Assembly (NCBI RefSeq): GCF_013240295.1
Contig: NZ_JABETK010000002.1
Location: 1,860,001 to 1,924,000 of the forward strand
DNA: 64,000 nt
From: Neoaquamicrobium sediminum
GTDB lineage: Bacteria; Pseudomonadota; Alphaproteobacteria; Rhizobiales; Rhizobiaceae
Reading direction: 5' to 3'
Positions 53,048 through 62,177 of the stretch are shown piece after piece (within the stretch, counting starts at the first letter, position 1; the number at the start of each line of letters is the position of its first letter). Below the pieces are notes generated by a model. It saw only the letters and a program-made list of their open reading frames with translations. It was not told the origin of the DNA and did no database searches. Position numbers and translations under genes: made by a program.

Positions 53048-54698
53048 CCAACCCGAAAAAAGACGGCGGCAACGCAAACGGTCAGCCGGTCCTCGACGTT
53101 CGTAACCTCGACGTCAGCCTTGTGGGTGCGGGTCAGACCAGGGTCGTGCGCGACGTCAGCCTCACCGTGAATCCGGGCGAGACGGTCTGCGTCGTCGGCG
53201 AGTCGGGATCGGGCAAGTCCGTGACCGCCTTCTCGATCATGGGGCTGCTTTCGAGCGAGGCGCTCCGTTGCACGAGCGGAAGCATACTTCTGCAGGGCGA
53301 GAACGTGCTCGAGGCCAGCGCCGAACGCCTGCGCGACCTGCGTGCCACAACGATGGCGATGGTGTTCCAGGAGCCGATGACGGCGCTGAACCCCGTCGAG
53401 ACGGTCGGTGATCAGATCGACGAGGTCCTGCGCATTCATCGCAAGGAACTCGGCAAGCGCGAGCGCCGGCAGCGAGTCATGGCGATGCTGGAATCCGTGC
53501 ACCTGCCGGACCCCGAACGCATCTACAATTCCTATCCGAACCAGCTTTCCGGCGGTCAGCGGCAGAGAGTTGTGATCTGCATTGCCCTGATCCTGGAACC
53601 CAAGCTGCTGATCGCCGACGAGCCGACGACGGCGTTGGACGTCACCACCCAGCGGCAAATCCTGCTGCTGATCCGCGAATTGCAGGAAAAGCACAACACG
53701 GCCGTTTTGTTCATCACCCACGATTTCGGCGTGGTGGCCGACATCGCCGACCGCGTGGTGGTGATGAACCGCGGCGAGGTTGTCGAGATGGGCCCGCGCG
53801 ACCAGATTCTGGCAGAACCGGCGGAGGACTACACCCGCATGCTGGTGTCGTCAGTGCCGAGCCTTGTGCCTGATACGCGCGCCGAAAACCGCAACGAGAT
53901 CGTGCTGTCGGTCAAGGAACTCGGCAAGACCTATTCGGAGAAGGGCTTCCTGAAACGGCGCCGCGACGTGGCTGCGGCGGTCGACATCAACCTGACCCTG
54001 CGTCGCGGCGAAATCCTCGGTGTCGTTGGTGAATCAGGTTCCGGAAAGTCGACGCTCGCCCGCTGCGTCGTACGTCTGCAGGACCCCACCAGCGGCGAAG
54101 TCGTCATCTGCGGCGAAAACATCGCAGCGTTGCGCGGCCAGACGCTGCAGGCGATGCGCAAGCGCGTCCAGATGGTTTTCCAGGACCCGTACCGGTCACT
54201 GAACCCGCGATTGACGGTGGGCGATTCCATCACCGAGGGTCTGACCAATTTCGGCGTCAGCCGCGATGCAGCCCTTGCCAGGGCACGCGAACTGATGACG
54301 CTGGTAGGCCTGTCGCCGGACGTGCTGCAACGCTTCCCGCACCAGTTCTCGGGCGGCCAGCGCCAGCGCCTGTGCATAGCGCGTGCTCTTGCGCTCGAGC
54401 CGGACGTGCTGGTCGCGGATGAGGCCGTCTCGGCGCTCGACGTATCCGTGCAGGCACAGGTTCTGGCGCTGCTCGACGATATTCGCGAGAAGACCGGCGT
54501 CGGCGTGCTGTTCATCACCCATGACCTGCGGGTCGCCGCGCAGATCTGCGATACGATCATGGTGATGCAGAACGGGCGCATGGTCGAGTTCGGTGCCGCA
54601 GCCGATGTCCTGACTGCCCCCGTGAGGCCTACACGCGCGCCCTGCTCGACGCAGCGCCCGGCCGCCATTGGGACTTCCAGCATTTCCGCCCTCTATGA
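53044..54698 (+). pseudogene. Fused two-domain peptide ABC ATPase (DppD-DppF), frameshifted near the end
   Basis: One chain carries two complete ATPase domains: Walker A GESGSGKSVTAFS and GESGSGKSTLARC, signatures LSGGQRQRVVIC and FSGGQRQRLCIAR, Walker B LLIADEPTTALD and VLVADEAVSALD (Ala replaces Pro in the second). Only the last 28 codons are affected: the CCCCC run at 54617-54621 needs one more C, giving TAPREAYTRALLDAAPGRHW and a stop at 54696-54698 that shares ATGA with the deacylase start. That overlap supports the repair. As read, the frame runs on about 70 codons into the next gene and the chain ends in a scrambled tail; both catalytic domains survive. Confidence 0.88.
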
Positions 54699-56164
54699 GA
54701 GACAACGCTATGCAGCAGACTTTCGACATCCTCATCCGCAACGCGACGATCATCGACGGCACCGGCGCCGAGCGCTTCGCCGGGGACATCGGCATCGTCG
54801 GCGACCGCATCACGCGGATGGGCGACCTTCGCGATGCCAGGGGCGAGCGCGAGATCGACGCCAATGGCCGGGTGGCAGCGCCCGGCTTCATCGACGCCCA
54901 TACGCATGACGACCGCATCCTGCTGTCGGCCGGGGATATGACCGCAAAGGTCAGCCAGGGCGTGACGACGGTCGTGGGCGGCAATTGCGGCATCTCGCTC
55001 GCGCCGATGCCCCGCCCGGTCAAGCGCCCGGTCACTCCGCCGCTCGACCTGCTCGACGACAGCGGCGACTGGTACCGCTACCGCACCTTCGGCGACTACC
55101 TCGAAGCGCTGCGGCAGCAGCCGGCAGCCACCAACTGCGCGATGCTGGTCGGGCACACGACGCTGCGCGCCATCACGATGGACGACCTGAGCCGCACGGC
55201 AACCGCCGCCGAAATCGCCGCCATGCAGGAACATGTCGTCGAGGCGATGGAAGCCGGCGCGATCGGCGTCTCGACCGGCCTCGCCTATCCGCCTGCCAAG
55301 GCCGCGACCACCGAGGAGGTCATCGAGGTCTGCAGGCCGATGGCAAAGTATCGCGGGCTCTATTGCACACACATGCGCGACGAGGGCGACCATTCGATCG
55401 ACTCGCTGGACGAGTCGTTCCGCATTACCCGCGAAGTCGGCGTGCAGCTTCTCATCTCGCACCACAAGCTCGCAGGCGAGAAGAACCACGGCCGCTCGGT
55501 AGAGACGCTGAAGCACATCGAGGCGCATATGGCACATCAGCATGTCTGCCTCGACTGCTATCCCTATGCGGCATCGTCGACGATCCTGACCGCCGATCAT
55601 GCCAAGAGCTCTCCCAAGACCATCGTCACCTGGTCGAAGGCCATGCCGCAGCACGCCGGCAAGGAACTCTCCGACATCATGACCGAGATGGACTGCGACC
55701 TCGACACGGCAGTCGAACGCCTCCTGCCGGCGGGCGCAGTCTATTTCCGGATGAACGAGGAGGATGTGAAACGCATCCTCAAATTCAATCCGACGATGAT
55801 CGGCTCCGACGGCCTGCCGCATGACGAGCAGCCGCACCCGCGTCTGTGGGGCACTTTCCCCCGCGTACTCGGTCATTACAGCCGCGACCTCGGCCTGTTC
55901 CCGCTCGAAACGGCGGTGCACAAGATGACCGGGCTGACCGCTATGGAATTTGGTCTCAAGGATCGTGGCGTGCTGCGCGAGTGTGCCTTCGCCGACGTGA
56001 CGCTGTTCGATCCGGAGACGGTGATCGACCGCGCCACCTTCGAAAAGCCCATCGCCCTGTCGGCGGGCATCGACACGGTGCTGGTCAACGGCAATATCGT
56101 ATGGCGCGAAGGCAAATCGACCGGCGCACGACCGGGCCGGGTGCTGAGACGCGAAGCAGACTGA
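54695..56164 (+). CDS. N-acyl-D-amino-acid deacylase (D-aminoacylase family)
   Basis: A 489-residue amidohydrolase-superfamily D-aminoacylase. Zinc ligands lie in GFIDAHTHDD (His69, His71); the bridging Cys is in VVGGNCGISLAP. Further motifs are GAIGVSTGLAYPPA, the substrate Arg/His block CTHMRDEGDHS, LLISHHKLAGEKN and the catalytic Asp in MIGSDGLPHDEQPHPR. It removes the acyl group from N-acyl-D-amino acids (or the carbamoyl/peptidyl analogues), giving a free D-amino acid for the DadA-like enzyme. ATG 54695 overlaps the repaired ATPase stop. Confidence 0.9.
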   Translation: MRDNAMQQTFDILIRNATIIDGTGAERFAGDIGIVGDRITRMGDLRDARGEREIDANGRVAAPGFIDAHTHDDRILLSAGDMTAKVSQGVTTVVGGNCGISLAPMPRPVKRPVTPPLDLLDDSGDWYRYRTFGDYLEALRQQPAATNCAMLVGHTTLRAITMDDLSRTATAAEIAAMQEHVVEAMEAGAIGVSTGLAYPPAKAATTEEVIEVCRPMAKYRGLYCTHMRDEGDHSIDSLDESFRITREVGVQLLISHHKLAGEKNHGRSVETLKHIEAHMAHQHVCLDCYPYAASSTILTADHAKSSPKTIVTWSKAMPQHAGKELSDIMTEMDCDLDTAVERLLPAGAVYFRMNEEDVKRILKFNPTMIGSDGLPHDEQPHPRLWGTFPRVLGHYSRDLGLFPLETAVHKMTGLTAMEFGLKDRGVLRECAFADVTLFDPETVIDRATFEKPIALSAGIDTVLVNGNIVWREGKSTGARPGRVLRREAD

Positions 56165-56214
56165 GCTTCGCGGCAGCGCTTTGGCTCGCAGGGGAATTGG
56201 GAGGGACTTTTCCA

Positions 56215-57222
56215 ATGTTTGCACGAAATATCGTTACCTGCGTCGACCACCATCATGGCCAGGCGTCGCGAACGATTCTCTCCGGCTACCCCGCCATTCG
56301 CGGCACGACGATGCGCGAAAAGGCAGACTATTACATTCGAAACATGTCCTGGCTGCATGAATCGATGCTGCGTGAACCGCGCGGCCATCGCAACATGCTG
56401 GGCGCCGTGCTCACCGATCCCGTCAGCGACGATGCCGCCTACGGCGTTATCTTCCTGCATCCGTCGGGCATGTTTGACGGGTGCGGCGACAGCACGTTCG
56501 CCACCGCCGCAGCCTTGATCGAACTGGGCATGGTTCCCGCAACCGAGCCGGCAACACGGTTTTCGCTCGATACGGTCCTGGGGCCGCTCGAGATCGAAGC
56601 CGACGTCAAGGACGGCATTGTTCGCGAAGTTCGTTTCCGCAACGTGCCATCCTACCATGTCGGCGACTTCGAGGTCGCGCTGCCCGACGGCCGCACCATC
56701 GGCATCGAGACGGCATTCGGCGGGCTGTTCTACGGCTTCATCGACGCCGCATCGGCCGGCATCGAGCTTTCCCAGAAGGCCGAGCGGGAGATCGTCAATA
56801 CGGCACAGGCGCTGTGGGAAGCGATCGGCGAAACGACCGCTCTGGCAGACCCCGCCACCGGCAAGCCGGTACCGGTCGATCTGTTCACTTTCGTGCAACG
56901 GCGGGAGGCCGATCGCGGCAGTAGCTATCTGGCAGCAAACGTCTATCGGCCCGGCCGCATGGGCCGCACGCCGTCCGGCACAGGCAGCAGCGCCCATCTG
57001 GCGCTCCGCGTCGCCAAGGGCATTCACGACCCGGACGAGCCTTTCGTGCAGCACAGCTTGCTGGGTACACACTTCACCGGCACGGCCACACGCTCGAAGC
57101 TGCCAAACGGCCATCCCTGCGTGGTGCCGAGCATCGGCGCCAAATCCTTCATGATGGGCATGAACCAGTTCGTGATCGATCCTGCGGATCCGTTCGCCCA
57201 CGGTTTCATCGTCGAGTCCTGA
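56215..57222 (+). CDS. Proline racemase-family enzyme with Cys/Ser active-site pair
   Basis: A 335-residue proline racemase/4-hydroxyproline epimerase/trans-3-hydroxyproline dehydratase fold. The first catalytic position is Cys90 in FDGCGDSTFATA; the second, Cys in racemases and epimerases and Thr in the dehydratases, is Ser254 in RTPSGTGSSAHL. The first motif GCGDS also departs from the usual MCGHG. The single thiol argues against a two-base racemase and for a dehydratase-like or one-base reaction. GGGAGG precedes ATG 56215, 50 bases after the deacylase. Last gene of the operon. Substrate perhaps an imino acid released by the pathway. Confidence 0.82.
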   Translation: MFARNIVTCVDHHHGQASRTILSGYPAIRGTTMREKADYYIRNMSWLHESMLREPRGHRNMLGAVLTDPVSDDAAYGVIFLHPSGMFDGCGDSTFATAAALIELGMVPATEPATRFSLDTVLGPLEIEADVKDGIVREVRFRNVPSYHVGDFEVALPDGRTIGIETAFGGLFYGFIDAASAGIELSQKAEREIVNTAQALWEAIGETTALADPATGKPVPVDLFTFVQRREADRGSSYLAANVYRPGRMGRTPSGTGSSAHLALRVAKGIHDPDEPFVQHSLLGTHFTGTATRSKLPNGHPCVVPSIGAKSFMMGMNQFVIDPADPFAHGFIVES

Positions 57223-57372
57223 CGCCGACCATATGGGTCGGAGGCGTATCTCCATTCCCATGCATGGTTCGTCCATGTGGCATCTCAAGCGTTTGGTCGA
57301 TGGAAATCGGCCAGACGACCTGAGGCCGTAAATTTCAATCAGCCCCCGATTGCTTTCGCGCAAGAACCATGT

Positions 57373-57396
57373 CGATATATTCACGTAGAAATAACG
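57373..57396. promoter_or_regulatory. Possible Mo-box-like element upstream of modA
   Basis: CGATATAT (57373-57380) and AAATAACG (57389-57396), separated by eight bases, loosely resemble the alphaproteobacterial Mo-box (CGnTATAT...ATATAnCG). The second half matches poorly and abuts the modA ribosome site. No modE gene lies in the window. Weak call. Confidence 0.25.
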
Positions 57397-57405
57397 GAGG
57401 GTTTC

Positions 57406-58197
57406 ATGTTTCGCGAATTTCGTGTTCGACTTGCCGGCAGCCTGTTGCTGGCTATTGGCCTGTTCTCCACAACTGCCAGCGCTCAGGAAGACGCCCCCGT
57501 GGTCGCGGCAGCGGCAAACCTCCAGTTCGCCATCGAAGAGATCGCGAAAAGCTTTGCAGCCGATACGGGCAAGGAAGTGCGCCTTTCGATGGGGTCCACT
57601 GGTAATATCGCCCGCCAGATTCGTCAGGGCGCTCCATTCGAACTTTTCCTTGCAGCCGACGAGAAGACGCTGCTGGATCTGGCAGCAGACGGCCTGACGC
57701 GTGACGAGGGGACGGTATATGCGGTCGGACGCATCGTTGTGATCACGCCGAATGGGTCCAAGCTGGCTGCGGATGGTAGCCTCGGCTCGCTGAAGGAGGC
57801 ACTGGCGGGCGGTACGCTGGGACGCTTCGCTATCGCCAATCCCGAGCATGCGCCCTTTGGCGTTGCCGCGCGCGAAGCCTTGGCCCACGAAGCTTTGTGG
57901 GATGCCATCCAGCCGCACATCGTGCTCGGCGAGAATGTCAGCCAGGCCACGCAGTTTGCGCTGTCGGGCAACACAGACGGCGGCATCATTGCGTATTCGC
58001 TTGCGCTCGCACCAAGCAATAGGGAGCGCGGCACCTTCGAACTTGTTCCGGAGGAATGGCATGAGCCCTTGCGCCAGCGCATGGCCTTGCTCAAGAATGC
58101 AGGTCCGGTAGCGGAGGCATTCTACGAATACATGGACCAACCGACTGCACGCGAAATCCTGGAACGCTACGGCTTCGCGCCGCCCAAGGGCCAATAA
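57406..58197 (+). CDS. modA: Molybdate ABC transporter substrate-binding protein
   Basis: A 263-residue ModA. The signal peptide (LAGSLLLAIGLFSTTASAQ) is followed by mature VVAAAANLQFAIEEIAKSF, the oxyanion-binding SMGSTGNIARQIRQGAPFELFLAADE, and C-terminal IIAYSLALAPSN with the conserved Tyr. The protein binds molybdate or tungstate in the periplasm. GGAGG lies 5 bases before ATG 57406. It heads modABC: modB begins 3 bases after its stop. Confidence 0.9.
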   Translation: MFREFRVRLAGSLLLAIGLFSTTASAQEDAPVVAAAANLQFAIEEIAKSFAADTGKEVRLSMGSTGNIARQIRQGAPFELFLAADEKTLLDLAADGLTRDEGTVYAVGRIVVITPNGSKLAADGSLGSLKEALAGGTLGRFAIANPEHAPFGVAAREALAHEALWDAIQPHIVLGENVSQATQFALSGNTDGGIIAYSLALAPSNRERGTFELVPEEWHEPLRQRMALLKNAGPVAEAFYEYMDQPTAREILERYGFAPPKGQ

Positions 58198-58200
58198 CCA

Positions 58201-58869
58201 GTGGACTGGACAGCGCTTTGGCTGTCGCTTCGCCTGGCTGGCTGGACGGTCCTGATCCTGTTGCCGCTGTCGATCCTGCTGGGGCGATTGCTGGCCTATC
58301 GAAGGTTTCGCGGCAAAGGCTTCACGGAAGCTCTGATCATGCTGCCGCTGGTGATGCCGCCGACGGTATTCGGCTTCTATCTGCTCGTCGCTTTCGGGGC
58401 GAACAGCCCGGTCGGCGGGATATGGCAATCGCTGGTCGGTCGGCAACTGGTCTTTTCCTTCGAGGGGCTGGTGCTGGCGTCAGTCGTGCTCAATCTCCCC
58501 TTTGCCATCCAGCCGGCCCAGCGCGGTTTCGAGGCAATTCCGACAGAAGTGCGGGAGGCGGCACAGTGCTGCGGCCTCTCCCCGCTTCGCTCGCTGTTGA
58601 AGGTCGAGCTTCCGCTTGCCTGGCCTGGCCTGCTGACGGCCATGGTGCTGACCTTCGCGCACACGCTCGGCGAGTTCGGCGTCGTGCTTATGGTCGGCGG
58701 CTCCATTCCCGGCGAAACCAAGACGATCGCGATCGCCATCTACGACCGGGTCCAGGCCTTCGACGATCAGTCTGCCGCCATCATGTCGGCAGTGCTGCTG
58801 GCGATTTCGCTCGCCACCATCTCACTCACCTTCTGGCTTTCGGCGCGTGTCGGGCGGAGGCTCGGCTGA
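58201..58869 (+). CDS. modB: Molybdate ABC transporter permease
   Basis: A 222-residue permease with five hydrophobic helices. The ModB blocks are MLPLVMPPTVFGFYLLV, the coupling loop REAAQCCGLSPLRSLLKVELP and GEFGVVLMVGGSIPGETKTI. GTG 58201 is the start, immediately after modA. Its TGA overlaps the modC ATG (ATG at 58869). Confidence 0.92.
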   Translation: MDWTALWLSLRLAGWTVLILLPLSILLGRLLAYRRFRGKGFTEALIMLPLVMPPTVFGFYLLVAFGANSPVGGIWQSLVGRQLVFSFEGLVLASVVLNLPFAIQPAQRGFEAIPTEVREAAQCCGLSPLRSLLKVELPLAWPGLLTAMVLTFAHTLGEFGVVLMVGGSIPGETKTIAIAIYDRVQAFDDQSAAIMSAVLLAISLATISLTFWLSARVGRRLG

Positions 58870-59963
58870 TGGCGCTGGACATGTCAGCGAAGGCGGCAGG
58901 GCCGATCCCTCTGGATGTTTCCTTTCGCGTGGCACCCGGCGAACTGATGGCGCTTGTCGGCCATTCAGGGTCCGGCAAGACCACGATCCTGCGCTCGATC
59001 GCAGGCTTGTGGACGCCCGCGCACGCAAACATCTCGGTCAGCGGCGAGCCATGGCTGGACACGGAAACCGGGGTCGATCTTCCTGCACATCGCAGGCGCG
59101 TCGGCATCGTCTTCCAGTCCTATGCGCTCTTTCCGCACATGAGCGCCCTGGCAAACGTTGTGGCGGCGATGGGTCATGTCCCGCGGCGGGATAAGGTCGA
59201 CAAGGCAATGGAACTGCTGTCGCTGGTAAACCTTCCCGGCCTGGAGCATCGCAAACCGGCCGCGCTGTCAGGCGGCCAGCAACAACGCGTGGCGCTTGCC
59301 CGCGCGCTGGCGCGCGAACCGGCGGCACTGCTGCTCGACGAGCCGTTTTCGGCCGTCGACCGCGCGACACGCCAGATTCTCTACCGCGAACTGCGCGCGC
59401 TGCGCTCGCATCTCAGGATGCCGACCGTGCTCGTGACGCATGACCTGGAAGAGGCCCGCGAACTGGCCGACCGTATCGTCGTGATCGAGCACGGCCGCCT
59501 TGTGCGAACCGGCACCACAGCGGAGATCATGTTCGACCCGGCGGCATTGCGCGCGATGGGCCTGCGCGATCTCGTTTCCGTGCTGCCCGCGGCGGTCGAG
59601 GCGCATGAGCATGACGGCCTGACGCGGCTTTCCACGCCGGCGGGCCAGATCTGGCTGCCCGGGCTGGATGCAAGCCCCGGCGCGCGTGTTCAGGTTCGCA
59701 TCCACGCGCACGAAGTCATCGTTGCGCGCCAGCGCCCGCAGGAAATCTCGGCGCTCAATGTGTTGCCTGCTGTCGTGAAGGGATTGGCCGAGGGCGACGG
59801 TCCAGGGGCAGTGGTGCGGCTCGACCTTGCCGGCCACGAGCTGCTGGCGCGCATTACGGCCCGGTCGGTCCATGCACTCTCACTCGAAGAAGGAGCGCCC
59901 TGCTTCGCCATCCTGAAATCGATGGCGGTGGCGCGCGACGACGTGCAGCACGATGCTTCGTAG
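58869..59963 (+). CDS. modC: Molybdate ABC transporter ATPase
   Basis: A 364-residue ATPase: Walker A GHSGSGKTTILRS, Q-loop VFQSYALFPHMS, signature LSGGQQQRVALARAL, Walker B ALLLDEPFSAVDR, switch VTHDLEEAR. The C-terminal MOP/TOBE-type domain (EVIVARQRPQEISALNVLPA to LLARITARS) binds molybdate and inhibits transport when the metal is plentiful. The longer frame upstream is a shadow of modB. It ends 13 bases from the stop of the converging phosphohexomutase gene. Confidence 0.92.
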   Translation: MALDMSAKAAGPIPLDVSFRVAPGELMALVGHSGSGKTTILRSIAGLWTPAHANISVSGEPWLDTETGVDLPAHRRRVGIVFQSYALFPHMSALANVVAAMGHVPRRDKVDKAMELLSLVNLPGLEHRKPAALSGGQQQRVALARALAREPAALLLDEPFSAVDRATRQILYRELRALRSHLRMPTVLVTHDLEEARELADRIVVIEHGRLVRTGTTAEIMFDPAALRAMGLRDLVSVLPAAVEAHEHDGLTRLSTPAGQIWLPGLDASPGARVQVRIHAHEVIVARQRPQEISALNVLPAVVKGLAEGDGPGAVVRLDLAGHELLARITARSVHALSLEEGAPCFAILKSMAVARDDVQHDAS

Positions 59964-59976
59964 GGTAAGGTAGACT

Positions 59977-61497
59977 TCAGAAAGTCTGATTGTACGGTCC
60001 GACCTGGGGATGGCGGCGCAGGACCATATCGACAGCGTCGAACATGGCCCGCCTGCGCTCGCCCGAGACGGGGCTTTCCACGACCACGACGATCTCCGGC
60101 TTGTTGGACGAAGCCCGCACGAGCCCCCAGGTGCCATCGTCAAGCACTATGCGAATGCCGTTGACGGTGATCAGTTCGCGCACCGAACCGCCGCCGATCA
60201 TCTCGCCGTTGCGCGCAGCATCTCCGACCTGCCGGCTGACGGCGCTGACGACGTCGTATTTCTCTCCGTCGTCGCAATGCGCCGACATGGTCGGCGTGCC
60301 GTAGGTGACGGGCAACTCGTCATAGAGGCGCGACAGGCTTGGGGCGCCCTCGCGGTCAAGCATCCGGCAGACGGTAATCGCGGTCATAAGCCCGTCGTCG
60401 TACCCGCGACCGATCGGCTCCCCGAAGAAGAAGTGACCGGACTTCTCGAAGGCGGCGATGGCACCCGTTTCACTCATCCGCCGCTTGATATGCGAATGGC
60501 CGGTCTTCCAGTATTCAGTCGCGGCGCGGTTCTCGCGCAACAGCGGATCCTCCTTGAACAGGCCCGTGGACTTCACATCGACGACGAAGCGCGAGCCGGG
60601 ATGCTGCACGGCGATGTCGCGCGCAATCATCAGGCCGATCTTGTCGGCGAATATCTCCCGCCCCGTATCGTCGACCACGCCGCAACGGTCTCCGTCGCCG
60701 TCGAAGCCGAACCCGAGATCCGCACCGGTGCGCAGCACCTCGTCGCGGATGGCATGCAGCATCCTCATGTCTTCGGGATTCGGATTGTAGCGCGGGAAGC
60801 CGTGGTCGAGTTCGACGTCGAGGGGAACGACCTCGCAGCCGATACGCTCAAGAAGCTCCGGGGCAAAGGCGCCCGCGGTACCGTTGCCGCATGCCGCCAC
60901 CACCTTCAGGCGCCGCTCCAGCGTTATCCGTCCGGCAAGATCGTCAAGGTAGCGCTGCCGCATGCCCGATACGGCCACATATGCACCTCCGGGCACCGGC
61001 TCTCCCGCGCCCGAAAGAACGATGTCGCGCAATGCGGACATCTCGTTGACGCCGAACGTCAGCGGCGGCTCTACGCCCATCTTGACGCCGGTCCAGCCAT
61101 TTTCGTTATGCGACGCAGTCACCATGGCCACGGACGGCACTCCAAGCGCGAACTGCGCGAAATACGCCATCGGCGACAGCGCCAGCCCAATGTCGTGCAC
61201 GCGTATGCCAGCCGTGATCAGACCCAGCGTCAGCGCCTGCTTTACGGACTGTGAGTAGGAGCGGAAGTCGTGCCCGGTGACGATCTCAGGCGGCTTGCCC
61301 ATGCGGCGCATGAGGGTGCCGAGACCGAGGCCCAGCGCCTGCAGGCCTGGCAGGTTTATCTCTGGCTCGACATCCGAGCCCGGATAGCCGAACCACCAGC
61401 GCGCATCGTATTCGCGAAAGCCGGACGGCTTGACGAGAGGCATGGTCTCGAACGCGACGCTGTTGCGCTCCAGCCGATCTGCGGGCTTGCCGAACAT
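59977..61497 (-). CDS. Phosphomannomutase/phosphoglucomutase
   Basis: A 506-residue alpha-D-phosphohexomutase. Domain 1 has the catalytic phosphoserine Ser129 in MVTASHNENGWTGVK, domain 2 the Mg loop GFGFDGDGDRCGVVD, domain 3 the sugar loop FFFGEPIGRGYDDG, and domain 4 the phosphate site RASSNKPE. It interconverts hexose-1- and 6-phosphates for nucleotide-sugar synthesis. ATG 61495-61497 has GGGAGGG upstream; the longer frame would extend into the gap before the PIG-L gene. It fits the surface-polysaccharide group to its right. Confidence 0.9.
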   Translation of the reverse strand: MFGKPADRLERNSVAFETMPLVKPSGFREYDARWWFGYPGSDVEPEINLPGLQALGLGLGTLMRRMGKPPEIVTGHDFRSYSQSVKQALTLGLITAGIRVHDIGLALSPMAYFAQFALGVPSVAMVTASHNENGWTGVKMGVEPPLTFGVNEMSALRDIVLSGAGEPVPGGAYVAVSGMRQRYLDDLAGRITLERRLKVVAACGNGTAGAFAPELLERIGCEVVPLDVELDHGFPRYNPNPEDMRMLHAIRDEVLRTGADLGFGFDGDGDRCGVVDDTGREIFADKIGLMIARDIAVQHPGSRFVVDVKSTGLFKEDPLLRENRAATEYWKTGHSHIKRRMSETGAIAAFEKSGHFFFGEPIGRGYDDGLMTAITVCRMLDREGAPSLSRLYDELPVTYGTPTMSAHCDDGEKYDVVSAVSRQVGDAARNGEMIGGGSVRELITVNGIRIVLDDGTWGLVRASSNKPEIVVVVESPVSGERRRAMFDAVDMVLRRHPQVGPYNQTF

Positions 61498-61520
61498 GAG
61501 ACCCTCCCCACCGCCAGCCG

Positions 61521-62177
61521 CTAGAAGACTACGGTTGCCTTGCGCATGTGAAACGCTTCCGCATAGCGTTCGGGAGCACGACACTCCATTCCCCGCAACC
61601 GCGCAAGCCCGCGGAACGTTTCCTCGTCGAACCAGTCCTTCGAGCGTTGCGTCGCGAAGTGGCAGGACAGGAGATCGATCTTGCGATCCATCGCGTCCCT
61701 GCTGAGCGGTACGTAGACATTGGGACGCCCGACGTCGCCATCCCATTTCGGTATCTCGTATTCCAGGATGACCTGGTCACGAAACACGTTCCAGGTCAGC
61801 AGGCTGATCTCGCGATGATCCTGATGGGCGTCGTCGCGCGTATGCGTGAAGATCACGTCGGGCACGACGGTGTCGCGGATCTCGGTCATCCACTGCTTGA
61901 TCGACATGCTCTGCGACGGGAAATAGCTGTCCTCGAAATTGCCGAAATGCGTGTGGCGCTCGACCTGGGGACCAAGAAACGCATTGGCTGACGCCTCGGC
62001 CTCGTCCGCGCGAATGCCGTTGGCGCTGCACACGCACCAGAAAACCCGCAATGGCCGGTCGGCCGCTACCATGGAGATGAGCGTGCCGCCGAGCCCGATC
62101 TCTATGTCGTCGGAGTGCGCGCCGAGGCACAAAACGGTCAACGGCTCGTTGCCGCGTGTGAGTTCCAGCGACCTCAT
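61521..62177 (-). CDS. PIG-L family deacetylase
   Basis: A 218-residue LmbE/PIG-L zinc hydrolase: LGAHSDDIEIGLGGTL gives the AHxDD zinc motif, and FTHTRDDAHQDHREIS supplies HxDH. The family removes N-acetyl groups from sugars or nucleotide sugars. Between a cytidylyltransferase (overlap ATGA) and a phosphohexomutase, it likely deacetylates a glycan precursor. Confidence 0.9.
   Translation of the reverse strand: MRSLELTRGNEPLTVLCLGAHSDDIEIGLGGTLISMVAADRPLRVFWCVCSANGIRADEAEASANAFLGPQVERHTHFGNFEDSYFPSQSMSIKQWMTEIRDTVVPDVIFTHTRDDAHQDHREISLLTWNVFRDQVILEYEIPKWDGDVGRPNVYVPLSRDAMDRKIDLLSCHFATQRSKDWFDEETFRGLARLRGMECRAPERYAEAFHMRKATVVF

Noticed and set aside
57222..57247. Terminator after the D-amino-acid operon
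   Set aside because: ACGCC-GACC/GGTC-GGCGT arms pair only with a bulge and no T run follows; too weak to call.
55876..58446. 856-codon minus-strand frame opposite deacylase, racemase-like and modA genes
   Set aside because: Antisense to three recognised genes, no conserved motif, composition typical of a high-GC shadow frame.
59972..59987. Terminator between modC and the phosphohexomutase gene
   Set aside because: AGACTT-CAGA-AAGTCT is only a 6-bp stem, partly inside the coding end, with no T run.
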